The position numbers and the translations under genes were made by a program. Shown one piece after another: positions 1 to 9,235 of a stretch of DNA of 64,000 nt. The DNA comes from Chitinophaga pendula (GTDB lineage: Bacteria; Bacteroidota; Bacteroidia; Chitinophagales; Chitinophagaceae), in contig NZ_CP077769.1 in assembly GCF_020386615.1 (NCBI RefSeq), forward strand, positions 7,551,501 to 7,615,500. Reading direction: 5' to 3'. The notes beneath the pieces were generated by a model. That model had not been told where the DNA came from. It searched no databases and was given only the letters and a program-made list of their open reading frames with translations. Each line of letters begins with the position of its first letter. Position 1 is the first letter of the stretch.

Positions 1-206
1 ACCAGATCATTGATTATATCAAACAGCAGTTGAATATCGGGGTAGGTGAGACGACCACAGATGGTCTTTTCACGCTGAAGACGGTAGAGTGCCTGGGCGC
101 CTGCGGCTATGCACCGATGATGCAGCTGGGCAAACATTACCGCGAGCATCTTACACCACAAAAGGTGGATGAGATCATTGCAGCATGCAGGGCTACTGCC
201 AACTAA
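1..206 (+). CDS. nuoE: NADH-quinone oxidoreductase subunit E, 3' end only
   Basis: Only the last 67 codons are present, read in frame from base 3 to a TAA at 204-206. The fragment contains the ECLGACGYAPMMQL segment, the C-terminal half of the thioredoxin-like [2Fe-2S] (N1a cluster) motif of NuoE/24-kDa subunits. NuoE sits in the peripheral NADH-oxidising arm of complex I beside NuoF. Position directly upstream of nuoF, with one small gene between, supports the call. The start and the first two cluster cysteines lie outside the window. Confidence 0.93.
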   Translation, partial: QIIDYIKQQLNIGVGETTTDGLFTLKTVECLGACGYAPMMQLGKHYREHLTPQKVDEIIAACRATAN

Positions 207-232
207 CTGTCACAATAAAATAAGGATAACGC

Positions 233-421
233 ATGCGTATCATGGCATTTTACTATCGCTACCGTATACTGGCACTGGATATCATACTGTTGCTCGCTAT
301 GCTCAGCGTAGTATGGGGTACAGATAACTGGTTGTCTTCCCTGCTTTGCGGCACCGGTGCAGGCCTGATGTTGTACCGTATCGGGGAGCGCTTCTCACAG
401 GGGAGGATACGTAAGGCGTAA
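233..421 (+). CDS. small membrane protein between nuoE and nuoF
   Basis: A 62-residue protein that I do not recognise as a named family. It has two hydrophobic stretches, roughly residues 12-29 (LALDIILLLAMLSVVWG) and 33-48, so two short membrane helices or one hairpin are likely, with basic ends (YRYR near the N-terminus, RIRKA at the C-terminus). The start is preceded by AAGGATAACGC, a plausible ribosome site, and it fills the 250-base space between nuoE and nuoF on the same strand, so it is probably co-transcribed. A role in complex I assembly or as an accessory subunit is conceivable but is only a guess from position. Confidence 0.7.
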   Translation: MRIMAFYYRYRILALDIILLLAMLSVVWGTDNWLSSLLCGTGAGLMLYRIGERFSQGRIRKA

Positions 422-485
422 TTGAAATTAGCAGAATTGGTACAGCTGGCGACAGTTGTACACTCACAGACCATATAATTTAGTA

Positions 486-1856
486 ATGGGACGTAAACTA
501 CTATTAGACAAGGCACATATCGAGGGAATACGGTACTATGATGTATACCGTAAGCATGGTGGATATGCAGCGGCGGAGAAAGCGCTGAAGAGCATGACAC
601 CTGAGCTGGTGGTAGAAGAAGTGAAGAAGAGCGGACTGCGCGGACGTGGTGGCGCTGGCTTCCCCAGTGGGATGAAATGGAGCTTCCTGGCTAAACCGGA
701 AGGCGTACCCCGCTACCTGGTGTGTAATGCCGACGAATCAGAGCCGGGCACTTTCAAAGACCGTTACCTGATGGAGTTCCTCCCTCACCTGTTAATAGAA
801 GGTTTGCTGATCTCCAGTTTTGCGCTGGGCACACACCGTACTTACATTTATATCCGTGGGGAATATGCCTGGATACCGGACATCCTGGAAGAGGCGATCG
901 CAGAAGCGAAAAAGAATGGCTGGCTGGGACAGAACATCCTGGGTACCGGTTATGACCTGGAGATCTATGTACAGCGTGGTGCTGGTGCTTATATCTGTGG
1001 AGAGGAAACGGCCCTGATAGAATCCCTGGAGGGTAAACGTGGTAATCCCCGTATCAAACCACCATTCCCGGCGATCAAAGGGCTGTGGGAATGTCCTACA
1101 GTGGTAAACAACGTAGAGACGTTAGCGGCAGTAGTACCCATTATCAACATAGGAGGAGACGAATATGTGAAATACGGCACCGGCAAATCTACCGGTACCA
1201 AACTGATATCCGCTTGTGGTAACATCAACAAACCCGGCGTTTATGAGATCGAAATGAACATTTCCGTAGAGGAGTTCATCTTTTCGGATGAATACTGTGG
1301 TGGTATCCCTAATGGCAAACGCCTGAAAGCGTGTATCCCTGGTGGTTCTTCCGTACCTATCCTGCCGGCCAACATGCTGTTGACCACTGCGAAAGGGGAA
1401 CCCCGTATGATGACCTATGAGAGTCTGAACGACGGTGGTTTTGCTTCCGGTACCATGATGGGTTCCGGTGGTTTCATCGTACTGGATGAGGACCAGTGTG
1501 TAGTAAGGCATACTCTTTCGCTGGCACGTTTCTATCATCACGAGAGCTGCGGACAGTGTAGCCCTTGCCGTGAAGGTACCGGCTGGATGAAGCGGGTGTT
1601 GATGAACATTGAGAACGGAAAAGGAAAGATGAGTGATATAGACCTGCTGTGGGATATCCAGCGTAAGATAGAGGGTAACACCATCTGTCCGCTGGGTGAT
1701 GCTGCTGCCTGGCCGGTAGCGGCTGCTATCCGCCACTTCAGGGATGAATTCGAGTGGCATGTGAACCACCCGGAAGAGAGTCAGCGTCGTAACTATGGTC
1801 TGGCACATTATGCCGATCCATTACCTAAACCGGAGCCGGCACCGGCTGCAGTGTAA
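486..1856 (+). CDS. nuoF: NADH-quinone oxidoreductase subunit NuoF (NADH-binding)
   Basis: NuoF binds NADH and FMN and passes electrons to the N3 [4Fe-4S] cluster of complex I. Counting from the ATG at 486, the glycine-rich FMN/NADH loop GRGGAGFPSG is at residues 53-62. The N3 ligands are C355, C358 and C361 in ESCGQCSPCREG, with the fourth at C401 in NTICPLGD. The length of 456 residues is normal for the 51-kDa family. An in-frame ATG at 456 would add ten residues (MYTHRPYNLV), but the family normally begins near MGRKLLLDK, so 486 is preferred. The 3' end carries an Ala/Pro-rich tail (PEPAPAAV). Confidence 0.97.
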   Translation: MGRKLLLDKAHIEGIRYYDVYRKHGGYAAAEKALKSMTPELVVEEVKKSGLRGRGGAGFPSGMKWSFLAKPEGVPRYLVCNADESEPGTFKDRYLMEFLPHLLIEGLLISSFALGTHRTYIYIRGEYAWIPDILEEAIAEAKKNGWLGQNILGTGYDLEIYVQRGAGAYICGEETALIESLEGKRGNPRIKPPFPAIKGLWECPTVVNNVETLAAVVPIINIGGDEYVKYGTGKSTGTKLISACGNINKPGVYEIEMNISVEEFIFSDEYCGGIPNGKRLKACIPGGSSVPILPANMLLTTAKGEPRMMTYESLNDGGFASGTMMGSGGFIVLDEDQCVVRHTLSLARFYHHESCGQCSPCREGTGWMKRVLMNIENGKGKMSDIDLLWDIQRKIEGNTICPLGDAAAWPVAAAIRHFRDEFEWHVNHPEESQRRNYGLAHYADPLPKPEPAPAAV

Positions 1857-1971
1857 GGAGGACGGCAATCAAGGAACTGTATAGCAGCTGTGTCCATCAC
1901 AGCCGATCATAAACAATCCCTTCTCCAGGTATCTGCTGCAGATGAGCGGAGCGGGGGCTTAAGCAAAAGCA

Positions 1972-3060
1972 ATGGCTGAAGAAAAGAAACTATTTAAGGT
2001 CAAGATCGATAATATCACCGTGGAAGTGGAGCCTGGTACGACCATTCTCAACGCCGCCCGTAAGATCGGTGGCGATGTAGTACCTCCGGCTATGTGTTAT
2101 TACTCTAAACTGCAGGGCAGCGGTGGTAAGTGCCGTACCTGCCTGGTGAAGGTGTCAAAAGGTTCGGATGCTGATCCGCGGCCGATGCCTAAACTGGTAG
2201 CCAGCTGCCGTACCACGGTGATGGATGGTATGGAAGTAGGTAACATCACCTCTCCGGAGGTGCTCGATGCCCGTAAGGGGGTAGTGGAGTTCCTGCTGCT
2301 GAACCATCCGCTGGACTGCCCGGTATGCGATCAGGCGGGTGAGTGTCACCTGCAGGACCTGGGTTATGAACATGGTGCTGATGGTACCCGTTATGAGTTC
2401 AAGAGAAGGACCTTTGAGCAGGTAGATATCGGGGACCAGATAAAACTGCACATGACACGCTGTATCCTGTGCTACCGTTGCGTATTTACCGCCGATCAGC
2501 TTACCAATAAAAGAGAGCATGGCGTATTGGGCCGGGGGGAAGCAGCAGAGATCGGCACTTATATACACAAAGCGCTGGACAACGACTTTATCGGTAACGT
2601 GATCGACGTATGTCCGGTAGGTGCGCTGACCGACAAGACCTTCCGTTTCAAAAACCGGGTATGGTTCCTAAAGCCGGTAGATGCACACCGTAACTGCGAC
2701 AAGTGCTGTGGTAAGACCGTATTGTGGATGCGTGGTAATGAAGTATACCGGGTGACTGCCCGTAAGGACAAATACGGGGAGGTAGAGGAGTTCATCTGTA
2801 ATACCTGCCGCTTTGATAAGAAAGAAGCCAAAGACTGGACCATTGAAGGGCCGCGTAAGATAGACCGTCATAGTGTGATCTCCCAGGGGCACTATGTAGA
2901 TACTGTGAAACCGAAAGATCCGCTGCCGGATGTACTGGATGGCCGTCAGCCTAAACTGCTGATGGATATTCACACGGTGAGTGAGGTGAACCGGCCGGAG
3001 ATCGACCTGTCGAAGATTGAAGGTCCTGCGCATTCGGACGATTTCAACATCAGGAAATAA
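1972..3060 (+). CDS. nuoG: short NuoG-type iron-sulfur subunit of complex I
   Basis: A complex I iron-sulfur subunit that carries electrons from NuoF toward NuoI. It has an N-terminal plant-ferredoxin-like [2Fe-2S] domain with C42, C54, C57 and C79, then the NuoG second segment (HPLDCPVCDQAGEC) and the CILCYRC plus CPVGAL [4Fe-4S] motifs. A final Cys-containing stretch (CDKCCGK to CNTC) looks like the start of the molybdopterin-oxidoreductase 4Fe-4S domain. At 362 residues it is far shorter than the roughly 700-900 residue NuoG of proteobacteria and lacks the large C-terminal catalytic-like domain. There is no frameshift: the frame ends cleanly and nuoH follows after 60 bases. Short forms of this kind are found in Bacteroidota. 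Confidence 0.93.
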   Translation: MAEEKKLFKVKIDNITVEVEPGTTILNAARKIGGDVVPPAMCYYSKLQGSGGKCRTCLVKVSKGSDADPRPMPKLVASCRTTVMDGMEVGNITSPEVLDARKGVVEFLLLNHPLDCPVCDQAGECHLQDLGYEHGADGTRYEFKRRTFEQVDIGDQIKLHMTRCILCYRCVFTADQLTNKREHGVLGRGEAAEIGTYIHKALDNDFIGNVIDVCPVGALTDKTFRFKNRVWFLKPVDAHRNCDKCCGKTVLWMRGNEVYRVTARKDKYGEVEEFICNTCRFDKKEAKDWTIEGPRKIDRHSVISQGHYVDTVKPKDPLPDVLDGRQPKLLMDIHTVSEVNRPEIDLSKIEGPAHSDDFNIRK

Positions 3061-3120
3061 GTACCGGCCCGCCGGTCATTTTGGAACTTGTTAGTGTAAA
3101 GTGTAAAGACACATAAACGT

Positions 3121-4167
3121 ATGACGCTATTAGCAATTGAATGGGCTTTTATTATTGAGAAGATACTCTTGATCTCCGGGGTACTGACGTTATCGCTGGT
3201 GGTAGCCATGTACTCTACCTGGGGCGAGCGGAAAGTGGCGGCCTGGATCCAGGATCGTCGCGGACCTAACAGGGCCGGTCCTATTGGTCTGCTGCAGCCG
3301 CTGGCAGATGGTGGTAAACTGTTCTTCAAAGAGGAGATCATCCCGCATCTCTCTAACAAATTCCTGTTCATCCTGGGGCCTTCCCTGGCGATGCTGGTAG
3401 CTTGTATGACCAGTGCCGTAATACCCTGGGGGGATGTGCTGACCATTGGCGGCCATACCTTTTCCCTGCAGGTAGCGGATATCAACATCGGCGTACTGTA
3501 TATATTCGGCGTAGTGAGCCTGGGTGTATACGGTATCATGCTGGGTGGCTGGGCTTCCAACAACAAGTTCTCCCTGCTGGCAGCTATCCGTGCGGCTTCC
3601 CAGATCATCTCTTATGAGCTGGCCTTCGGATTGTCGCTGATCGCGTTATTGATGCTGACCGGTTCTCTGAGCCTGAAAGATATTGTAGAGCAACAACGTC
3701 ATGGATGGTGGAACGTGGTATATCAGCCACTGGGTTTCCTGATCTTCCTGATCTGTGCTTTTGCGGAGTGTAACCGTACTCCGTTTGACCTTCCTGAAGC
3801 GGAGAATGAGCTGAATGGTGGTTACCACCTGGAGTATTCTTCCATGAAACTGGGTTTCTACCTGTTTGCCGAGTATATCAACATGTTCATTAGCTCTGCA
3901 CTGATGGCCAGCCTGTATTTCGGTGGTTACAGCTTCCCCGGCATGGACAGCCTGGGGCTGGACCAGAACATTGTAACCCTGCTGGGCTTCTTCGCCCTGT
4001 TCCTCAAGATCATATTCTTCCTGTTCCTGTTCATGTGGGTACGGTGGACGATCCCGAGGTTCCGTTACGATCAGCTGATGCGCCTGGGATGGAATGTACT
4101 GATCCCGCTGGCGATCGTGAATATGCTGGTAACGGGTGCGTTGGTATTGTGGAGACAAGGAGCATAA
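3121..4167 (+). CDS. nuoH: NADH-quinone oxidoreductase subunit H
   Basis: NuoH is the membrane subunit that joins the peripheral and membrane arms and helps form the quinone chamber. The 348-residue protein has eight or so hydrophobic segments and the family signatures ERKVAAWIQDRRGPNR with GLLQPLADGGKL near residues 35-65. The conserved acidic loop AECNRTPFDLPEAE occurs near residues 215-230. Length is normal for the family. It sits between nuoG and nuoI in the usual order. Confidence 0.97.
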   Translation: MTLLAIEWAFIIEKILLISGVLTLSLVVAMYSTWGERKVAAWIQDRRGPNRAGPIGLLQPLADGGKLFFKEEIIPHLSNKFLFILGPSLAMLVACMTSAVIPWGDVLTIGGHTFSLQVADINIGVLYIFGVVSLGVYGIMLGGWASNNKFSLLAAIRAASQIISYELAFGLSLIALLMLTGSLSLKDIVEQQRHGWWNVVYQPLGFLIFLICAFAECNRTPFDLPEAENELNGGYHLEYSSMKLGFYLFAEYINMFISSALMASLYFGGYSFPGMDSLGLDQNIVTLLGFFALFLKIIFFLFLFMWVRWTIPRFRYDQLMRLGWNVLIPLAIVNMLVTGALVLWRQGA

Positions 4168-4240
4168 GCAGATAATAAAGACCTCTCCGGAGGCATTATA
4201 TTAGTTAGAATCAGAAGTTTTTGATCATAAAGCATTTATT

Positions 4241-4753
4241 ATGCAAGCATTAACAAACAGAGCTAAACCGGTAGACCGCAGTCCGCTGACATTTTGGGAG
4301 AGAATATACCTGCCGGCTATCCTGAAAGGCATGTTTATTACGTTCAAGCATATATTCCAGCGTAAGGCGACAGTGAACTACCCGGAACAAACGCGTCCAT
4401 TCAGCCCGGTGTTCCGCGGATTGCATATCCTGAACCGTGATGAGGAAGGACGGGAGCGTTGTACTGCCTGTGGATTGTGTGCGGTATCCTGCCCGGCGGA
4501 AGCCATTACGATGGAAGCGGCGGAAAGGAAACCTGGAGAAGAGCACCTGTACCGGGAAGAGAAATATGCGGCGAGGTATGAGATCAACATGCTGCGTTGT
4601 ATATTCTGCGGTTTCTGTGAAGAGGCCTGTCCTAAAGATGCGATCTATCTGACGGAGACCTTTGCTCCCTCCAACTATCAGCGTAAGGGCTTTATCTATG
4701 GTAAAGATGACCTGTTGATACCAGAGCAGCAATTGCCCGCGCCTAAGGCGTAA
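4241..4753 (+). CDS. nuoI: NADH-quinone oxidoreductase subunit I (two [4Fe-4S] clusters)
   Basis: A ferredoxin-like subunit that passes electrons through clusters N6a and N6b to N2. Two classical motifs are visible: C74, C77, C80 followed by C84-P (CTACGLCAVSCP), and C120, C123, C126 followed by C130-P (CIFCGFCEEACP). An N-terminal amphipathic helix (FWERIYLPAILKGMFITFKHIF) fits the usual membrane contact. The length of 170 residues is typical. Its TAA shares one base with a possible upstream start of nuoJ (TAATG). Confidence 0.97.
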   Translation: MQALTNRAKPVDRSPLTFWERIYLPAILKGMFITFKHIFQRKATVNYPEQTRPFSPVFRGLHILNRDEEGRERCTACGLCAVSCPAEAITMEAAERKPGEEHLYREEKYAARYEINMLRCIFCGFCEEACPKDAIYLTETFAPSNYQRKGFIYGKDDLLIPEQQLPAPKA

Positions 4754-4809
4754 TGATCCTGTACATTCATTTTACTACATCAAAATATTATAGTTCAAAT
4801 ACAGCAGAG

Positions 4810-5307
4810 ATGGGAATGAGTCCACAACAAATTATTTTCCTGGTGTTATCCACTATATCGCTGATATGTGCATTGGGTGTGATATTGGCCAGGAACCCTG
4901 TAAGCAGCGTATTGTGCCTGATACTCACCTTCTTTACCATAGCGGCTCACTATGTGATGCTGAATGCGCAGTTCCTGGCAGTGGTACATATTATTGTATA
5001 TGCGGGCGCCATCATGGTATTGTTCCTGTTTGTGATCATGCTGATGAACCTCAATGCAGAAGTAGAACCCCAGAAACGTAACTGGTTGAAATATGCGGGC
5101 GCTATCAGTGGAGGTGCTTTACTGGTGGTGCTGGTAGCTGCAATGCGCGATGCTACTATGCCTGGTTTGCAGTCCGGATCTACTGATATCGGTTTGATCC
5201 AGAACTTGGGTAAGACGCTGTTCAATCACTACGTACTTCCCTTTGAAGTGAGCAGTATCCTGTTCCTCAGCGCGATGATAGGTGCTGTGGTAATAGGTAA
5301 GAAATAG
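4810..5307 (+). CDS. nuoJ: NADH-quinone oxidoreductase subunit J
   Basis: A membrane subunit of complex I with five predicted helices, containing the typical ARNPVSSVLCLILTFFTIAAHYVMLNAQFLA region followed by the pi-bulge-type segment VHIIVYAGAIMVLFLFVIMLMNL. Three starts are possible: 4753 (overlapping the nuoI stop by one base), 4810 and 4816. The first 19 residues from 4753 are polar, lack family resemblance and look like the untranslated spacers seen upstream of the other nuo genes, so 4810 or 4816 is preferred. The exact start is uncertain. Confidence 0.93.
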   Translation: MGMSPQQIIFLVLSTISLICALGVILARNPVSSVLCLILTFFTIAAHYVMLNAQFLAVVHIIVYAGAIMVLFLFVIMLMNLNAEVEPQKRNWLKYAGAISGGALLVVLVAAMRDATMPGLQSGSTDIGLIQNLGKTLFNHYVLPFEVSSILFLSAMIGAVVIGKK

Positions 5308-5344
5308 TGAGCAAATACATTCCAAATCTGAAACGTAATCTTTT

Positions 5345-5662
5345 ATGCCGGTTCAATATTATATCTTCCTCAGCATTGCCCTGTTCTGCATTGGTGTTAT
5401 GGGCGTGTTAATGCGCAGGAATGCCATTATCATTTTCATGTGTATAGAGCTCATGCTGAATGCAGTGAACTTACTGATGGTGGCTTTTTCAAAAATGTGG
5501 GCGGATGCCGGACGTATTGACGCTGCTGCCGCACAGATCTTTGTATTCTTTATCATGGTAGTGGCAGCCGCTGAAGTAGCAGTAGGCCTGGCCATCATCG
5601 TGATGGTATATCGCAACACCCATTCTGTAGATATTAATATCCTGAACAGATTGAAGAATTAA
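5345..5662 (+). CDS. nuoK: NADH-quinone oxidoreductase subunit K
   Basis: A three-helix membrane subunit, 105 residues, the usual size. The second helix carries the conserved glutamate in [17 protein letters not shown] and the third carries the second conserved glutamate in [23 protein letters not shown]; these acidic residues are part of the proton path. It lies 37 bases after nuoJ and before nuoL, in canonical order. Confidence 0.97.
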   Translation: MPVQYYIFLSIALFCIGVMGVLMRRNAIIIFMCIELMLNAVNLLMVAFSKMWADAGRIDAAAAQIFVFFIMVVAAAEVAVGLAIIVMVYRNTHSVDINILNRLKN

Positions 5663-5739
5663 ATGATGCAGGCGGGATGTATGCCTGCCGGTGTCCTTTG
5701 TACTGTTATTATTTGATCGTCGTAAATCGAAGTATATAA

Positions 5740-7638
5740 ATGATTAATCTCGTCTGGCTGGTACCATTTTTACCATTATTAGGATTCCTGATTAATGGAA
5801 TAGGAAGGAGATCTGTATCCAAATCCTTAGCGGGCATTATTGGAAGCGGGGCAGTATTGGCTGCCTTTGTAGTGAGCGTGCTGATATTCCTGGAGGTATT
5901 ACGTCCGGGATTCCAGGCGCAGACCGTACACCTGTTCGACTTTATATCTGTAGGTACTTTACAGATACCTTTTGCCTTCCAGGTAGACCAGCTGAGCGCT
6001 TTGTTCCTGCTGATCATTACCGGTGTAGGTGCTCTGATCCACATCTACTCTACTTCTTATATGCATGATGAGAGCAGAGAGGGTTTTGCGCGTTACTTTG
6101 CGTACCTGAACCTGTTCGTTTTCTCCATGCTGATACTGGTACTGGGCGCCAACTATGTGATGATGTTCATCGGATGGGAGGGCGTAGGTCTCTGTTCTTA
6201 CCTGCTGATCGGTTTCTGGTTTAAGAATAACAACTATACCAATGCAGCCAAGAAGGCCTTTGTGATGAACCGTATCGGTGACCTGGGTTTTCTGCTGGGT
6301 ATCTTCTTTATGATTGCACAGTTTGGCAGTGTCACCTTCCCCGAAGTATTTGAGAAAGCGGCGGGCCTGGGCATGAATAATACGACCATTATGGCGATTG
6401 CGGCATTGCTCTTTGTAGGTGCAATGGGTAAATCTGCCCAGCTGCCGTTGTACACCTGGCTGCCGGATGCGATGGCGGGTCCTACTCCGGTATCTGCCCT
6501 GATCCATGCGGCTACGATGGTAACGGCTGGTATCTATATGATTGCCCGCAGTAATATCCTGTATACGCTGGTACCTTGTGTGCAGACGTTTATCGCGGTG
6601 ATTGGCTTGGCGACGGCGTTGCTGGCTGCTTCTATCGCGCTGAAACAAAATGATATCAAAAAAGTACTGGCTTATTCTACAGTGAGCCAGCTCGGTTATA
6701 TGTTCCTCGCGCTGGGAGTAGGTGCTTATACCGCAGCGGTATTTCACGTGATGACACACGCTTTCTTCAAAGCGTTGTTGTTCCTGGGTTCCGGTTCTGT
6801 GATCCACGCAATGGGTGGTGAGCAGGATATCCGTAAGATGGGAGGATTGAAGAAATATATGCCGGTGACCAACTTTACCTTCCTGATAGGCTGTCTGGCC
6901 ATCGCGGGTATCCCTGGTCTGTCTGGTTTCTTCTCTAAAGATGAGATCCTGGCGCATGCTTTTGGCGCCAGCAAGATCATGTATGTACTGGCTTTGGCTG
7001 GTGCACTGATGACTGCTTTTTATATGTTCCGCTTATACTACATCACTTTCTCCGGTAAGTTCCGGGGTACGCACGAACAGGAGCATCACCTGCATGAAAG
7101 CCCGGCGGCTATTACGCTGCCGCTGATCATCCTGGCGGTGTTCTCTGTGATCGGTGGTTATGTAGGTCTGCCGGAAGTATTCGGGGTGAAACATGCGCTG
7201 GCTGCTTACCTGGAGCCGGTATTTGCCCCTTCTGCTCCTTTTGTGAGCGAACATCACCTTTCCCACAGCACAGAATGGATGCTGATGGGTATCAGTACCG
7301 CATTGGTGATCATCTTCATCCTGCTGGCGCGTAAGCAGTTCAGCAACTACCAGGACAATGGCAAGGAGAATACTGGCCTGGCCAAGGTACTGGAGAACAA
7401 ATGGTATGTGGATGAGCTGTACGATGCGATCATTGTAAAACCGCTGATGTTGTTGTCCAACTTCTTCCAGGATGTGATAGAGCGTGCGGGTATCGACCGC
7501 CTGGTGAATGGCGTAGGTCGCGGCGTACAATGGAGCAGCCAGCAGATAAGACTAGTGCAGAATGGTCAGGTAGGTTTCTACATTTTTGCCATGGTATTGG
7601 GTATGATCGTGTTGCTGATAATAGGGTTGTTGTTCTAA
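5740..7638 (+). CDS. nuoL: NADH-quinone oxidoreductase subunit L (antiporter-like)
   Basis: The distal proton-pumping, Mrp-antiporter-like subunit, with many membrane helices over 632 residues. Recognisable blocks are the IGWEGVGLCSYLLIGFW segment (helix 5 region with the key glutamate), LPDAMAGPTPVSALIHAATMVTAGIY, and THAFFKALLFLGSGSVIH with the broken-helix lysine. The C-terminal part (YVDELYDAIIVKP) is the lateral-helix region typical of NuoL but absent from NuoM and NuoN. The length is normal. Confidence 0.97.
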   Translation: MINLVWLVPFLPLLGFLINGIGRRSVSKSLAGIIGSGAVLAAFVVSVLIFLEVLRPGFQAQTVHLFDFISVGTLQIPFAFQVDQLSALFLLIITGVGALIHIYSTSYMHDESREGFARYFAYLNLFVFSMLILVLGANYVMMFIGWEGVGLCSYLLIGFWFKNNNYTNAAKKAFVMNRIGDLGFLLGIFFMIAQFGSVTFPEVFEKAAGLGMNNTTIMAIAALLFVGAMGKSAQLPLYTWLPDAMAGPTPVSALIHAATMVTAGIYMIARSNILYTLVPCVQTFIAVIGLATALLAASIALKQNDIKKVLAYSTVSQLGYMFLALGVGAYTAAVFHVMTHAFFKALLFLGSGSVIHAMGGEQDIRKMGGLKKYMPVTNFTFLIGCLAIAGIPGLSGFFSKDEILAHAFGASKIMYVLALAGALMTAFYMFRLYYITFSGKFRGTHEQEHHLHESPAAITLPLIILAVFSVIGGYVGLPEVFGVKHALAAYLEPVFAPSAPFVSEHHLSHSTEWMLMGISTALVIIFILLARKQFSNYQDNGKENTGLAKVLENKWYVDELYDAIIVKPLMLLSNFFQDVIERAGIDRLVNGVGRGVQWSSQQIRLVQNGQVGFYIFAMVLGMIVLLIIGLLF

Positions 7639-7693
7639 AAGATATTAAGCACAGTGTATCGGGTATAAGGTACGAGTACAATAGATAAAAGTT

Positions 7694-9130
7694 ATGTTGA
7701 CAGTTTTACTAATATTGATTCCTTTGATAGCAGGCTGCCTTTCGTTCGGCCTGAAAGGATCGGGGCCTAAAACGCTGGGTATAATTTCTTCCCTGGCATC
7801 CCTGGCAGTAACGATTGGAGCATGGGTACAGTTCCGGAACGCTCCGGAGAGCCTGCATGTCGTTACGGGATGGATACCTCAATTGGGAAGCCAGTTTAAT
7901 GTAGGGCTGGATGGAATGGCTATGATGCTGGTATTGCTGACAGCTATTTCTTTTGTACTGGTGTTTGTCACCATTTACAGCCGGGACTATGAGCGTCCGG
8001 GTAGCTTCTACGGGTTGATGCTGCTGACACAGGCAGGGCTGATAGGGGTGTTTACCGCTTATGACGCTTTGTTGTTCTATGTATTCTGGGAGCTGGCCCT
8101 TATTCCTGTTTACTTTCTCTGTTCTATGTGGGGAGGTGAGAAACGCATCCCTGTTACCTTTAAATTCTTTGTATACACTTTTGCCGGTTCGCTGTTGATG
8201 CTGGTAGGTATCATCTACCTGTACATACAGACACCGGATGGTTCTTTCAGCTATACTACCTTTACCAGCCTGCAATTGTCTGCCAATGAGCAGTCCTGGT
8301 TATTCTGGTTGTTCTTTGTGGCCTTTGCGATCAAGATGCCGATATTTCCTTTTCACACCTGGCAGCCGGATACTTACGAGCAGTCTCCTACAGCGGTGAC
8401 CATGATCCTGTCTGGTGTAATGGTGAAGATGGGTCTTTTTGGTGTAATGCGCTGGCTGTTGCCGGTATTGCCTCAAGGAGCGAATATGTGGGCGGAGGTA
8501 GCGATCGTACTGTCTATTATCGGTATCATCTATGCTTCCTGCATTGCGATCGTACAGCAGGATATCAAACGCCTGATCGCTTATTCTTCTATTGCACACA
8601 TCGGTCTGATGGCCGCGGCTATATTCGCTAACAATGAGCAGAGCCTGCAGGGTGTACAGGTACAGATGTTCAACCACGGTGTTAACATCATCGGGTTGTG
8701 GATCATTGTAGAGATCATCCAGCAGCGTCTCAATGTGCGGAATATGAACGAAATGGGAGGTATTGCCCAGACGGCGCCGCGTATGGCGATCGCGCTGGTG
8801 ATCATTTCCCTGGCGAATGTGGCGTTACCGTTGACGAATGGTTTCATCGGCGAGTTCCTGATGTTCAGTGGCTTATTCCAATACAATGTATGGTTCATGG
8901 CGGTGGCCGGTCTGGGTATTATCCTCTCCGCGGTATATATGCTGACGATGATCCAGCGGGTGATCTTCGGTGAGCGTAAGACGCTGACCGAGTCCGTAAA
9001 AGACCTGCAGCCTGGTGAGATGCTGGCTATCGGCATAGTGGTGGTGATCATCTTCGCATTGGGGATATATCCCAAGCCTATGCTGGAGCTGGTGAGCGGC
9101 ACTACTGAACTGGTGAATAAGGCGTTTTAA
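7694..9130 (+). CDS. nuoM: NADH-quinone oxidoreductase subunit M (antiporter-like)
   Basis: An antiporter-like proton-pumping membrane subunit of 478 residues. The family blocks FYVFWELALIPVYFL (key glutamate) and IKMPIFPFHTWQPDTYEQSP are present, followed by RLIAYSSIAHIGLM. There is no NuoL-type lateral helix at the C-terminus, which separates it from nuoL. It begins 55 bases after nuoL. Confidence 0.97.
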   Translation: MLTVLLILIPLIAGCLSFGLKGSGPKTLGIISSLASLAVTIGAWVQFRNAPESLHVVTGWIPQLGSQFNVGLDGMAMMLVLLTAISFVLVFVTIYSRDYERPGSFYGLMLLTQAGLIGVFTAYDALLFYVFWELALIPVYFLCSMWGGEKRIPVTFKFFVYTFAGSLLMLVGIIYLYIQTPDGSFSYTTFTSLQLSANEQSWLFWLFFVAFAIKMPIFPFHTWQPDTYEQSPTAVTMILSGVMVKMGLFGVMRWLLPVLPQGANMWAEVAIVLSIIGIIYASCIAIVQQDIKRLIAYSSIAHIGLMAAAIFANNEQSLQGVQVQMFNHGVNIIGLWIIVEIIQQRLNVRNMNEMGGIAQTAPRMAIALVIISLANVALPLTNGFIGEFLMFSGLFQYNVWFMAVAGLGIILSAVYMLTMIQRVIFGERKTLTESVKDLQPGEMLAIGIVVVIIFALGIYPKPMLELVSGTTELVNKAF

Positions 9131-9235
9131 AGTCAAACAGAATGATGTACGGTCCGACCGTAGTGTACCAGCGATAGTGTGGCAGGAAACGGAAAGCGAC
9201 CGGATACCCAATTAAAGGTTTTGTAACACAAGAAT

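Noticed and set aside
5959..6957. A 332-codon open frame on the minus strand opposite nuoL
   Set aside because: It lies entirely inside a well-supported gene, its product is rich in Gln, His and Arg with no family pattern, and it mirrors the codon bias of nuoL.
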